From: Parabacteroides sp. FAFU027
GTDB taxonomy: Bacteria; Bacteroidota; Bacteroidia; Bacteroidales; UBA7332
Direction of reading: 5' to 3'
Assembly: GCF_022808675.1 (NCBI RefSeq)
Contig: NZ_JAKZKV010000001.1
Span: 620,001 to 684,000 of the forward strand
DNA length: 64,000 bases
Each line of letters starts with the position of its first letter. Within the stretch, counting starts at the first letter, position 1. Positions 26,402 through 36,100 of this stretch are shown here, one piece after another. The notes below the pieces were generated by a model, which made no database searches, was not told where the DNA came from, and was given only the letters and a program-made list of their open reading frames with translations. Made by a program: the position numbers and the translations under genes.

Positions 26402-27955
26402 ATGAAAAGACTATACACCATTTCTTCATTCCTACTGATGAATATCTGTTCATTTGCACAAATTCACTCCAGCCAGCAAATTGATTCTTTAATAGAAAAG
26501 ACACGGGAAGCTTTTAACGTTCCTGGTATTGCTGTCGCTGTGATAAAAGATGGGAAGATTATTCATTCCAAAGGGTACGGAGTCCGTTCTCTGAACACGA
26601 TGAACCCAGTTGATGAAAACACTCTTTTTGGTATTGCGTCCAACACCAAGGCCTTCACTGCTACCGCCCTGGGAATATTGGTTGATGAAGGGAAAATACA
26701 ATGGGACGATAAAGTAATCAAATACATTCCTGAATTCAAACTTTATGATGCGTGGGTCACAAAAGAGTTTACCATTCGCGATTTGTTAACTCATAGAAGC
26801 GGCTTGGGAATGAGCGCCGGGGATCTGATCTATTACCCAGACTCTTCAGACTTTGCCATTAAAGATATCATTTATGGCCTTCGCTTTAGGAAACCGGCAT
26901 CAAGCTTTCGGAGCAAATTCGAATACAACAATAGCATGTACATTGTTGCAGGAGAAGTAGTGGCCAGAGTGAGCGGTAAAAGCTGGGAAGATTTTATTGA
27001 AGAACGAATTTTTCGCCCCATAGAAATGACGCAAAGTGCGGCCTCCTTCAACCGTATAAAAAACAAATCCAACGTGATTGATGCTCATGCATTAGTAAAC
27101 AATACTGTACAGGTAATTCCAAGACACTACGGCACAACTTACCATGCAGCCGGAGGCATTTATAGTTCTATTGCAGATTTAAGTAAATGGGGTATGCTCC
27201 AGCTCGCCCATGGGAAATACGGAGATTCGTTGCACAACCAATTGTTTTCAGATAATGTCCACGAAGAAATGTGGTCTCCTCAAACTATTATGCAAGTACA
27301 GAACCCCGTCTTTTACAATACTCATTTTAAAGCTTATGGATTAGGATTTGTTATTACAGACGTTCAGGGTTACAAACAAATACTCCACAGAGGATTCGTT
27401 GAAGGGATGAAATCACAGATTACAATGTTACCTGAATTAAACTTAGGTATTATAGTATTGACCAATCAGCAAGAGGGTGGTGCTTTTGAGGCAATTACCA
27501 ACCAGATTCTGGACGGCTATTTTAATATACATGGTCGGGATTGGATTAATACCTGTTTAAATAGCAAAAAGCAATCATTAGAAAGTGCGAAAAATATTAC
27601 TGATTCGGTAGCAAGAATTACTGCTCAAACTCAAACATCAGATAACAGGAATATAAAACCCTATACAGGTATCTATCACGATCCATGGTTTGGAGATGTT
27701 GTGATTTCGATGAACAATGGAAAGTATTGGTTTAAATCAAAAAGATCTCCTCTTTTAACCGGAGAGATATTTCCATATAAAGATTACACCTTTATCGTAA
27801 AATGGAGAACCCGAAGCCTGGATGCCGATGCATTTATAACATTCTCAGAAATCCACAAGGGCAAGCCAATTAAAATGACAATAAAATCTATTTCACCGCT
27901 GGCAGATTTCAGTTGTGACTTTCAGGATCTTGACTTTACGAGAATCTCTCAATAA
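26402..27955 (+). CDS. Serine hydrolase of the class C beta-lactamase/D-aminopeptidase family
   Basis: 517 residues with a signal peptide (1-19). Catalytic motifs of the beta-lactamase/penicillin-binding fold are present: S-x-x-K in GIASNTKAFTATAL (about 78-91), Y-x-N as YNNSMY (about 179), and HRGFVEG in place of K-T-G. After about residue 400 comes a C-terminal beta-domain like DUF3471 (PYTGIYHDPWFGDVVIS). Such proteins are generally esterases or peptidases rather than antibiotic-resistance enzymes. Neighbours are the hydrolase cluster on the left and an MFS carrier gene 69 bases to the right. Confidence 0.86.
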   Translation: MKRLYTISSFLLMNICSFAQIHSSQQIDSLIEKTREAFNVPGIAVAVIKDGKIIHSKGYGVRSLNTMNPVDENTLFGIASNTKAFTATALGILVDEGKIQWDDKVIKYIPEFKLYDAWVTKEFTIRDLLTHRSGLGMSAGDLIYYPDSSDFAIKDIIYGLRFRKPASSFRSKFEYNNSMYIVAGEVVARVSGKSWEDFIEERIFRPIEMTQSAASFNRIKNKSNVIDAHALVNNTVQVIPRHYGTTYHAAGGIYSSIADLSKWGMLQLAHGKYGDSLHNQLFSDNVHEEMWSPQTIMQVQNPVFYNTHFKAYGLGFVITDVQGYKQILHRGFVEGMKSQITMLPELNLGIIVLTNQQEGGAFEAITNQILDGYFNIHGRDWINTCLNSKKQSLESAKNITDSVARITAQTQTSDNRNIKPYTGIYHDPWFGDVVISMNNGKYWFKSKRSPLLTGEIFPYKDYTFIVKWRTRSLDADAFITFSEIHKGKPIKMTIKSISPLADFSCDFQDLDFTRISQ

Positions 27956-28024
27956 AAAAGGACATTGATAAGCTAATGATGATATGTAAAATCATCTCCT
28001 GCCTCTTTGAAATTATTACATCTC

Positions 28025-29230
28025 ATGTCAGATATTCGGGAAAATAGTAATCCATTCATTATTCTGATTCTGGTATTACCCTATGGAATCAGTGGAGGAT
28101 TCGTATTGGGTACCCTTCCCTATCTGCTGACCCGGCACGGATTTTCAGTAGCCATGGTAGCCTCCATGGTTGCCTTGGGGGGATCTGCTAATATCTTGCG
28201 TTTTCTCTGGGCTCCGATGTGTGATCTTTCCTTAAGCCTGAATAAATGGTACATTATCGGAAACATTTTCGGTGCTGCATCACTACTCCTATTCAGCTTT
28301 ATCCCTCTGGATATCTGCTACAAAACGCCGTTAACGATACTTATTTTCATCTCACAGATAGCCGCTAATCTGATAGTTACACCTGTGGGGGGCTTTATGG
28401 CAAAAACGATAAGGGAGGAACGGCTGGGCATGGCAGGTGGTTACTGGCAGGCCGGCAACCTGGGCGGTGGAGGGCTTGGAGCCGGTGCAGGAATCTGGCT
28501 TGCTACCCACTTCTCATACCATACGGCAATTATTGTTTTGTGCGGTATTATGATTAGCAGCTTGTTTGCCATCAGATATATGCCACAGATCCAGGCTGTC
28601 TCTACAGAAAAGCTGACAAACAAAATCCGACTCCTTGTCAGTGATATCAGGGAACTGATTCATTCACCTGTTGCGCTCTATACCTCATGCGCCATAATTA
28701 CTCCAATCGGGATAGGAGCAGCCGGTAGTCTCTGGTCGGCCGTATACTGGAATTGGCAGGTCGGGGCTGAAACCCTGGCTCTGACAATCGGTATATTGAA
28801 TTTAATTGTAAGCTCAATCGGTTGTCTTGTGGGTGGCATCATTGCAGATAAATCAGGCAAGTGGACCGCATTCTTCTCTTCTGGCATATTGCTGGCAATG
28901 ACTACACTGCTTATGAGTATTTCCAGTTTCGTTCCAGCTAATTTTGTCGGAGGAGTATTGCTTTATGCTTTCGCCTGTGGCATCAATTATGCGGCTTTTA
29001 GTGCTGTTGTTTTGCACGCTATCGGCAAGGGAGTGGCTTCTACCAAATATGCCTTGCTTTCATCATTGGGAAATATACCTGGGACATGCATGACTGCTTT
29101 CGATGGTTGGATGCACGACAATTATGGTATCAAAGGAATGCTTTGGGGAGAAACTGTGATCGGAGTCGGTTTTGTTATTCTATTCCTTTCTCTTCTGGAG
29201 TATTTAAAAACACGTAAGATCAGAGTCTGA
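28025..29230 (+). CDS. MFS transporter, AmpG/PAT-like
   Basis: ATG 28025 gives 401 residues; an upstream TTG at 28007 is less likely. There are about twelve membrane segments, with SANILRFLWAPMCDLSL in the position and shape of the conserved MFS A-motif region of AmpG-type carriers, and GGYWQAGNLGGGGLGAGAG in the middle. AmpG relatives import muropeptides, but others in this group carry different solutes, so the substrate is open. It sits between a serine hydrolase and an amidohydrolase; co-inheritance with peptide-hydrolysing enzymes fits import of a breakdown product. Confidence 0.8.
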   Translation: MSDIRENSNPFIILILVLPYGISGGFVLGTLPYLLTRHGFSVAMVASMVALGGSANILRFLWAPMCDLSLSLNKWYIIGNIFGAASLLLFSFIPLDICYKTPLTILIFISQIAANLIVTPVGGFMAKTIREERLGMAGGYWQAGNLGGGGLGAGAGIWLATHFSYHTAIIVLCGIMISSLFAIRYMPQIQAVSTEKLTNKIRLLVSDIRELIHSPVALYTSCAIITPIGIGAAGSLWSAVYWNWQVGAETLALTIGILNLIVSSIGCLVGGIIADKSGKWTAFFSSGILLAMTTLLMSISSFVPANFVGGVLLYAFACGINYAAFSAVVLHAIGKGVASTKYALLSSLGNIPGTCMTAFDGWMHDNYGIKGMLWGETVIGVGFVILFLSLLEYLKTRKIRV

Positions 29231-29289
29231 ATTTCTAAAAAGAGATAGCTATCAGTCCCATATGTAGTCTAAAACACAAATTATGACGT

Positions 29290-30249
29290 ATGAAAACAAG
29301 ATTAGTAATCATCGTATTGTTTCTTTCCGCTTTCTACAAATGCTATGGACAGGTTGATTCTACTCATGTAAAAGTCCAGGCCGAGGAAAGAATAAAAGTA
29401 ATTGATGTACATATCCATGCACCACTTGGGCCTGGAGATGTAGAAGATAATTCAATGCAAAAACAGAAAATTGAACTTGTTCGTGAAATGGATAGTTTAA
29501 ACATTGTTTTTGGTGTATTGAATGGTCTTCCCGAATTTTTTGATCCCTGGAATAAAGCGGCACCGGGAAGATTTGTGAACTATATTCTTTTCCCATGTAT
29601 TAACGGAAAGGCGCCAAGTTTTGCGCGAGACTGTTTTCCGGGAGGCAAATCATTCCCCGATATAAAATGGTTAGAGAATGAAATCAAAAAAGGGAAAATA
29701 CATGGCCTTGGCGAATTTATCCCTGAGTATATCGGAATGAATCCGAATGATAAGAAACTTGAACCGTATTGGAGTTTAGCTGAGAAGTACGACATACCTG
29801 TTGCCATCCACATGGGTTTAGGTCCACCAGACGCAGCTTACCCCTCTAATCCTTGTCCGTATAAATCACCAAACTTCAGAGTCGCCGCTGGCAATCCTTT
29901 ATTGCTTGAAGACGTACTACTGAAGCATAAAAAGTTGCGCGTATGGGTAATGCATGCCGGCTGGCCCATGATCGATGAAATGATTTATATCCTGTATGCG
30001 CATCCGAATGTGTACGTGGATACCGGAGTTCTACAATGGGCAATACCCAGAAAAGAATATTACTACTATTTGCAAAGGCTTGTGGAGGCGGGTTATTCTA
30101 ATAGAATCATGTTCGGGTCTGACGGAAACCCCGGAGAAGGAATAAAAGCCATTTTAGAGGCTAACTTTTTGACAGACAAACAAAAACAAAATATCTTATA
30201 CAATAATGCTGTCCGATTTCTAAAGCTGAAACTAATTAACAACCAATAG
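29290..30249 (+). CDS. Exported amidohydrolase (Amidohydro_2-like metal-dependent hydrolase)
   Basis: 319 residues with a signal peptide (MKTRLVIIVLFLSAFYKCYGQ). The TIM-barrel metal motifs are visible: IDVHIHAPL (H-x-H, about 40), GLGEFIPEY, PVAIHMGLGPP (His about 178), VMHAGWP (His about 220) and MFGSDGNPGEG (Asp about 277). It belongs to the PF04909-type family of decarboxylases and hydrolases. The gene lies 59 bases after the MFS gene and may share its transcript. Confidence 0.84.
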   Translation: MKTRLVIIVLFLSAFYKCYGQVDSTHVKVQAEERIKVIDVHIHAPLGPGDVEDNSMQKQKIELVREMDSLNIVFGVLNGLPEFFDPWNKAAPGRFVNYILFPCINGKAPSFARDCFPGGKSFPDIKWLENEIKKGKIHGLGEFIPEYIGMNPNDKKLEPYWSLAEKYDIPVAIHMGLGPPDAAYPSNPCPYKSPNFRVAAGNPLLLEDVLLKHKKLRVWVMHAGWPMIDEMIYILYAHPNVYVDTGVLQWAIPRKEYYYYLQRLVEAGYSNRIMFGSDGNPGEGIKAILEANFLTDKQKQNILYNNAVRFLKLKLINNQ

Positions 30250-30382
30250 ATTGTGTAATATTAGGAGGCAAAGCGGAGACGGTTTTCTCATTTAACCATG
30301 GGTGTAACCTGCAAGAAAGGAAACACTCCGGACTGCTCGTCCCCACTAGAGCAGCGCTGATTAAGCTCTTTCAGTCTGGTTA

Positions 30383-30460
30383 TCCGGCAAGCGGCACTAA
30401 GCCGCTGTCCGGTGTGAGGCGCAAGCGTTCAGCGGCTCCGGGCCGCTTGACGCGTAATTA
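30383..30460. repeat. Dispersed about 78-bp repeat with inverted GCGGC arms, full copy 1
   Basis: TCCGGCAAGCGGC, then CCGCTG-CCGGTGTG, then GCAAGCGTTCAGCGGCT, then GCCGCTTGACGCGTAA. The second full copy at 32404-32480 differs by a few substitutions; a partial copy is at 22348. The 302-base gap 30250-30551 holds nothing else. Confidence 0.7.
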
Positions 30461-30551
30461 ACATGTCCTGGCCCCTGAATGTTCTGAGTACTTAAGAGCC
30501 CTTCCCGCGAGAGGACGAACATATTTTATTCACTCAAAAAACTATCCTACT

Positions 30552-31505
30552 ATGAAACGAATTATCCTATTCTCATTTATTCTTTCCATGGTAAGTTCTT
30601 TATCGGCTCAGCATTTCCCTGACAGTCAAAAAGAAGGAAAGTATTACACGGTAAACGGAGCAAAACTCTGGACTGTAAGTTTTGGCAAGGGAGAACCTTT
30701 GTTTATTATTGCCGGAGGGCCCGGTCTGGCGCATTTCATAATGAGAACACTCGATTCGTTATCACTTGACAACACGCTTGTCTATTATGATGCATTTGGC
30801 AGAGGTAAGTCAAATACAGCTCAGAACCTCAGCGAATACACGCTGAAAAGAGATATTGATGATCTGGAAGGACTACGCAAAGCTATGGGATTTAAGAAAA
30901 TCAATATTCTGAGTCATTCGTATGGAACCGTTGTCGGACAGGGATATGCACTGCGTTATCCAGAAAATGTAAATCACCTGATACTTATTTCACCATTACA
31001 TAGTAACGCCATGTGGCAGGAAAGTGATGACAATTACAACCGGGAGATTAAGACTAATTATCCCGAGGTATGGGACACCTTGACGATCATCCGGAAACAG
31101 GGATATAAATCCGCTTCAACTCTTCACCAGAGTATATTTTATCGCCTTCCTATGGGCATAACATATGCTTATAATCCAGAAAACTTAGATGTTCTGTCTC
31201 ATATAGATTATCCCAACCATTGGAATTCCAGGTTGTACTACCAAATGACAGGTGAAGATGGAGATTTTACGGTTGGGGGTGATATGGGACGTTTTGACTA
31301 CAGGAGCGAACTGATAAACCTGAAAATGCCGGTACTCATCATCGCCGGCAGATTTGATCGGATAGCCGTACCATGGATGATGGTGCAATACAAGAAATAT
31401 TGCCCACAGGTGCAACTGGTTATGTTTGAAAAAAGCGGACATTATCCGTTTCTGGAAGAATACGACAAAACAATGGCCGTAATCCGGGCTTTTCTGAAGA
31501 AGTAG
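30552..31505 (+). CDS. Exported alpha/beta hydrolase, proline-iminopeptidase-like (copy 2)
   Basis: 317 residues, collinear with the product of 24515-25468 and identical over long stretches. The triad is kept, but the elbow reads SHSYGT instead of GHSYGS, replacing the first Gly. Differences concentrate around residues 188-220, which is likely the lid region over the active site, so the two copies may differ in substrate. It is isolated from other genes by repeats. Confidence 0.85.
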   Translation: MKRIILFSFILSMVSSLSAQHFPDSQKEGKYYTVNGAKLWTVSFGKGEPLFIIAGGPGLAHFIMRTLDSLSLDNTLVYYDAFGRGKSNTAQNLSEYTLKRDIDDLEGLRKAMGFKKINILSHSYGTVVGQGYALRYPENVNHLILISPLHSNAMWQESDDNYNREIKTNYPEVWDTLTIIRKQGYKSASTLHQSIFYRLPMGITYAYNPENLDVLSHIDYPNHWNSRLYYQMTGEDGDFTVGGDMGRFDYRSELINLKMPVLIIAGRFDRIAVPWMMVQYKKYCPQVQLVMFEKSGHYPFLEEYDKTMAVIRAFLKK

Positions 31506-31584
31506 GCGGCACTGTTTTATGATTGCTGCAAGACGCTGATACCCCTTAATGAAGATAGATGCGACTTGTGGTGTTTCTGACAGA

Positions 31585-32228
31585 CCTAACAGGTGAGGTG
31601 TCAAAAATAATACAGGCTCTATAACGTTTTGTATTGGTAGCGTTTTAGGCTGAAACAGGCTTAATTATTTCGCCACGAAACGTAGTTCGACGTAGTCAAT
31701 CCACGAATAAGAAAGTATCTTTTCTTTTCCAATTTTGGAAAAGTATTTGTGTTGTTCGATTTATATTTTCATTTGAAAATCAACACATTTGGTGCTTCTT
31801 CCTTTTATTCGTGGATTGACTGCGTCGAACTACGTTTCGTGGCAGTATTATTTGAAAAGAATTCTTTCTGCCAAAATAATTACACGAAACTTAGGGGAAT
31901 ATTCCCCTAAGTAATGATATTACCCACACTATTCGTTATAGAGCCAAAATACAGAGTATTCAATGTGACAAATTCGGCACTTAAATCAATGAGTTAAATT
32001 CGTGCTCAAATGTTAATGTTGTCATCCCGCACTTGATGCGGGATCTTTCAACCAGATAATGATTGTATTACGAGCAAAAGGCAACATTCTACGATTTTGA
32101 GATCCCGTGTCAAGCACGGTCCCGATAGCTATCTCGGGAGACAGTTCGAAGTTTTGCTCACTCATTAGCAAAGTAGAATGAAGATATATTTCCATTAAAA
32201 CTGATTTTTGACACCCCACCTGTTAGAT
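31585..32228. mobile_element. Non-coding nested inverted-repeat element inserted in a REP palindrome
   Basis: About 23-bp terminal inverted repeats, CCTAACAGGTG-GGTGTCAAAAAT (31585-31607 and 32206-32228, two mismatches), enclose a second inverted pair GGCTCTATAACG (31615-31626 and 31934-31945) and a 39-bp inner pair with one mismatch (31672-31710 and 31805-31843). No credible ORF is present. Its outer bases are the two halves of a REP palindrome that is intact at 22526-22556 next to a homologous gene relic, so the element occupies the palindrome loop. It may be a MITE or a composite of stacked palindromes. Confidence 0.65.
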
Positions 32229-32404
32229 TTGATACCACCCACACTCCACTGCCATAGCCGCCAGCTCGGCCGAATTGCGCACCTCCGCCTTCTTGATCAG
32301 CTTATTGCGGTGCTTCGGTAGTGAGGCTGATAAAAAGCGCCTGCACCACCTCCTTATCTGTCTTTCCTTTTACGATCAGGCTTAACATCTCCTTTTCTGG
32401 AAAT
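32229..32404 (-). pseudogene. Remnant of a LuxR-type regulator (frameshifted)
   Basis: On the minus strand: FPEKEMLSLIVKGKTDKEV, then VQALFISLTT, a frameshift from a short deletion, then KHRNKLIKKAEVRNSAELAAM and AVECGWY. This is a GerE helix-turn-helix with the start of the gene and its original stop lost. It is homologous to the relic at 22555-22704. Confidence 0.7.
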
Positions 32405-32480
32405 CCGGCAAGCGGCATAGATCCGCTGCCCGGTGTGGAGAGCAAGCGTTCAGCGGCTTCTGGCCGCTTGACGCGTAATA
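32404..32480. repeat. Dispersed about 78-bp repeat, full copy 2
   Basis: Same order of blocks as at 30383-30460, ending GCCGCTTGACGCGTAATA. It directly adjoins the truncated end of the LuxR remnant. Confidence 0.7.
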
Positions 32481-33128
32481 AATATAACCACAGAGATTTA
32501 ATTAGCCCCCTCAGTGGAACTCTGTGAAAACTCTGTGCTTCTCTGTGGTAATAGTTGTGGTAAAAAGAAATCCAGGTTTCATTTTAAGGAGTGTGAAATG
32601 AACTTTAGCCGTAAGGCTACCATGCAGGCTGAAATCTCTCCGGCTCGAGTGGTTTTAGAATTGTTAAATATGAAGATCTGAGAGAATTCAGCCTGACAGA
32701 TAACAAACATTATAACAATAGTGTTGTTCTATTAAATGAGAAGGGTAGTTTTTATCCTATATGAACACGTAACCGCAACGATTAACCTAAACCGAATTGT
32801 AAAACCTAAACCTTTACTTACTATTCGTAAAGAAGAGTGGTCATCTGAACGATGATCACTCTCAAGCCAAACAATTTTTTTCTTTCTTTAGACTGGCAAC
32901 CTCTCCTTAGAGGAATTTATGCCCGTGCGATCTTATATATAATGCTCTGCTCCCCTGTTCCACCGGCCAGGAATCATGTATTTAGCCGATGCTGGAATTG
33001 TACTTACTTATTGATATTGAATTTGTTTGATTGCGAACATCAACTCTCCTAATGCCGTCCGACCTCTTCTGAAATAAGATCGTAAATCGCATTTTACCTT
33101 ATTATATAGTAACCTAAACGACACAATT
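32481..33128. other. Intergenic region without a convincing gene
   Basis: It holds imperfect hairpins (ACTCTGTG repeats near 32515-32550; AGAGTGGTCATC/GATGATCACTCT at 32834-32862) and the AACCTAAAC leader before the next gene. Short frames in it look random. Confidence 0.5.
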
Positions 33129-36100
33129 ATGAAAAATTCTATTCACTGGAAAACGAAAGGGACGTGTGGGTCGCTTTTGTTGCACATGCTGCTCCTTGTG
33201 GTGGTAACTACGTGGAGTGGAAATGTTTATGGACAAGACTCAATAGCTGTTGCCCATAATGATTCTGAAGCCTATGTACAGACAGATCTTCCGGACTATG
33301 CACCGGGATCGACCGCCCATATCGACGGTGAATACTGGACGCCCGGTGAAAAGGTGTACCTGGTGGTAACTCACTTATCACCACTCCCTGTACCCGATGC
33401 CACAGGTGTTTCTCCTAATCCTTATGAAGTATGGACGGTTATTGCCGATGAAAAGGGCGAAATTCATACTACCTGGTATGTGAATCAGTTTGAAGCTGGC
33501 GCCCAGCTCAGTCTGGAGGCTTACACTGAGACGGGGTATCATTATACGGTATTTTTTACGGATGCAACTAATGACTTAATTTCTTATGCCAGTGATTGCA
33601 ACACTTCAAAAACCTCTTTTTGTAGTGGTGAAACAGTTTGTGTTAAAGCAACATTTACTAGCGGTAATAATCACATTGAATGGTATAATCCTTCAAATGG
33701 TTTAGTTAATCGAACACCTGCAACAGGAGATCAAAATGGAGATATTTCAAGCTCTTACGCACCATCTGGAGCTGGAACTTGGACAATAAAATTAGTCAAG
33801 AGCAACGGTAGCATACCAAAAACAATAACCATAAATATAAATTCTTCAACTGCAATAAGCTCCTCCCCATCTTCTAAGTCGATAACTTACGGAGATGCTT
33901 CAACTTTTACAGTTTCAGCATCTGGAACTGGAACATTAATCTATCAATGGAAGGAAAATACCGGTAGTGGATTTACAAAAATTACTGATGGCGGAGTCTA
34001 TTCTGGTGCAACTACAGCAACTTTAACCCTCACTAAACCACCAGTTGCGATGAGTGCATATCAATATCAGTGTGTGGTAACAAGCGACTGTGGTTCGGCA
34101 ACTAGTAATGCGGCGAGTTTGACAGTAAATAAGAAAGATATTACAGGAAGCTTTACAGCCAGCAACAAAACCTATGACGGTGGAATTGCAGCAACAGTTA
34201 TCTCACGTTCTCTGACTGGTGTTATCTCTCCAGATGTCGTTTCTCTGACTGGTGGCACAGCTGCCTTTAGCGATAAGAATGTCGCTACAAGCAAAACTGT
34301 CACCCTGACAGGTGCAACCCTGACCGGTACTGACGCAAGCAATTACAGTCTGACTTCGGTAAACACAACTACAGCAGACATCAACAAATTAGGTTTGGTT
34401 GGTTCATTCCTGGCCGACGATAAGACCTATGATGGGAACAACAGTGCTACGGTAACTACAGGTAGCTATTCAGTAGCGACCAAAATAGGAACCGAAGATG
34501 TTAACATCACCGGAGGTACTGCAACCTTTGCTGATAAAAACTGGGGCGTTGACAAAGTCGTAACCTTAACTGGTGCAACCCTGACCGGTACTGACGCAAG
34601 CAATTACAGTCTGACTTCGGTAAACACAACTACAGCAGACATCAACAAATTAGGTTTGGTTGGTTCATTCCTGGCCGACGATAAGACCTATGATGGGAAC
34701 AACAGTGCTACGGTAACTACAGGTAGCTATTCAGTAGCGACCAAAATAGGAACCGAAGATGTTAACATCACCGGAGGTACTGCAACCTTTGCTGATAAAA
34801 ACTGGGGCGTTGACAAAGTCGTAACCTTAACTGGTGCAACCCTGACCGGTACTGACGCAAGCAATTACAGTCTGACTTCGGTAAACACAACGACTGCCAA
34901 CATAACACAACGTGATCTCACTGTATCAGCAACAGCCGATGATAAAACCTACGATGGTAATACAACAGTAGTTGTACATTTAACAACGGACAAAGTTTCA
35001 GGCGATAATGTTGAAGCAAGCTATACTTCTGCGTCTTTTGATGATCCTGATGGTGTTGGTCCATTAGACGGTTCAGAAGTAGGCACTAACAAAGCTGTAA
35101 CTGTATATGGAATTTCTATAAGCGGGGCTATTGCCACGAACTATAAATTGCTTAATACAACAGCAACTGCCACTGCAAAAATTACACAAGCGACAACCAC
35201 AACATTACTTAGTACAAGTGCCGAAAGGGTAAGGTATATGGATTATTTAACTCTGACTGCCCAGATTAAACCTCTAAATACTGGTAGTCCATTAACAGGT
35301 GAAGTTAAATTCATGATTGGTGATAAAGAATATGGCAGTGCAAGTGTTGTACCTATCCCAGGAGTTACTGATGGTTCAGTACAGGCTATGATGATTGTCC
35401 AAGTTAAAAACTTACCTGCAACTTATGATGTCAAATGTAATTTCATTTCATCAAATCCAAATTACTCAGGAAGTGAAGTTGGTAGTCCAAAACTAACGGT
35501 TGATCCAAGAACTGCAACTCCATACAATGCAACTGGTTTTTATACCGGTGATGGTTTTGCTTGGACTACCGGAACAAATACCAGTACTGCAACATTAACG
35601 ATGACAGCTGTGATTCAAGATACTTGTTCACTTAAAGGTAAAGGTGACGTTCGTGGTGCTAAGGTTTCATTCTACATTGTCAATGGTACCACTTATACAG
35701 CTATACCAAGTGCGCAGAATTTACCAGTTGGACTGATTGATGTAACAGATGGAAGTGTTGGTGCTGCTAGTGCAATTGTTCAGTTGAATATCGGTTCAGC
35801 AAATGCTGCCAGTTTCCAAATTGCGATTAAAGTAACCGGGGCATATACAAATAATCCGGGTGACGCATTATCACAATCAATTGTTACGGTTTCAAAACCT
35901 GTAACTGGTGGATATATTACTGGTGGTAGTAGTATGCTAAACTCTAACTCTTCGGGTTATATTAGCGGAGCTAAAGGATTGAATACTGATTATGAATTTG
36001 ATATTCAATATACAAAATCCGGTACGAATCCGAAAGGAAAGGTAACAATATTAGTTCGTAGTTATTATACGAAAGATGGCATTCTTGATTCAAAAATGCA

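Noticed and set aside
26402-27955. Antibiotic-resistance beta-lactamase
   Set aside because: The catalytic motifs fit the broad serine-hydrolase family, and the C-terminal DUF3471-like domain and peptidase-rich context argue for an esterase or peptidase.
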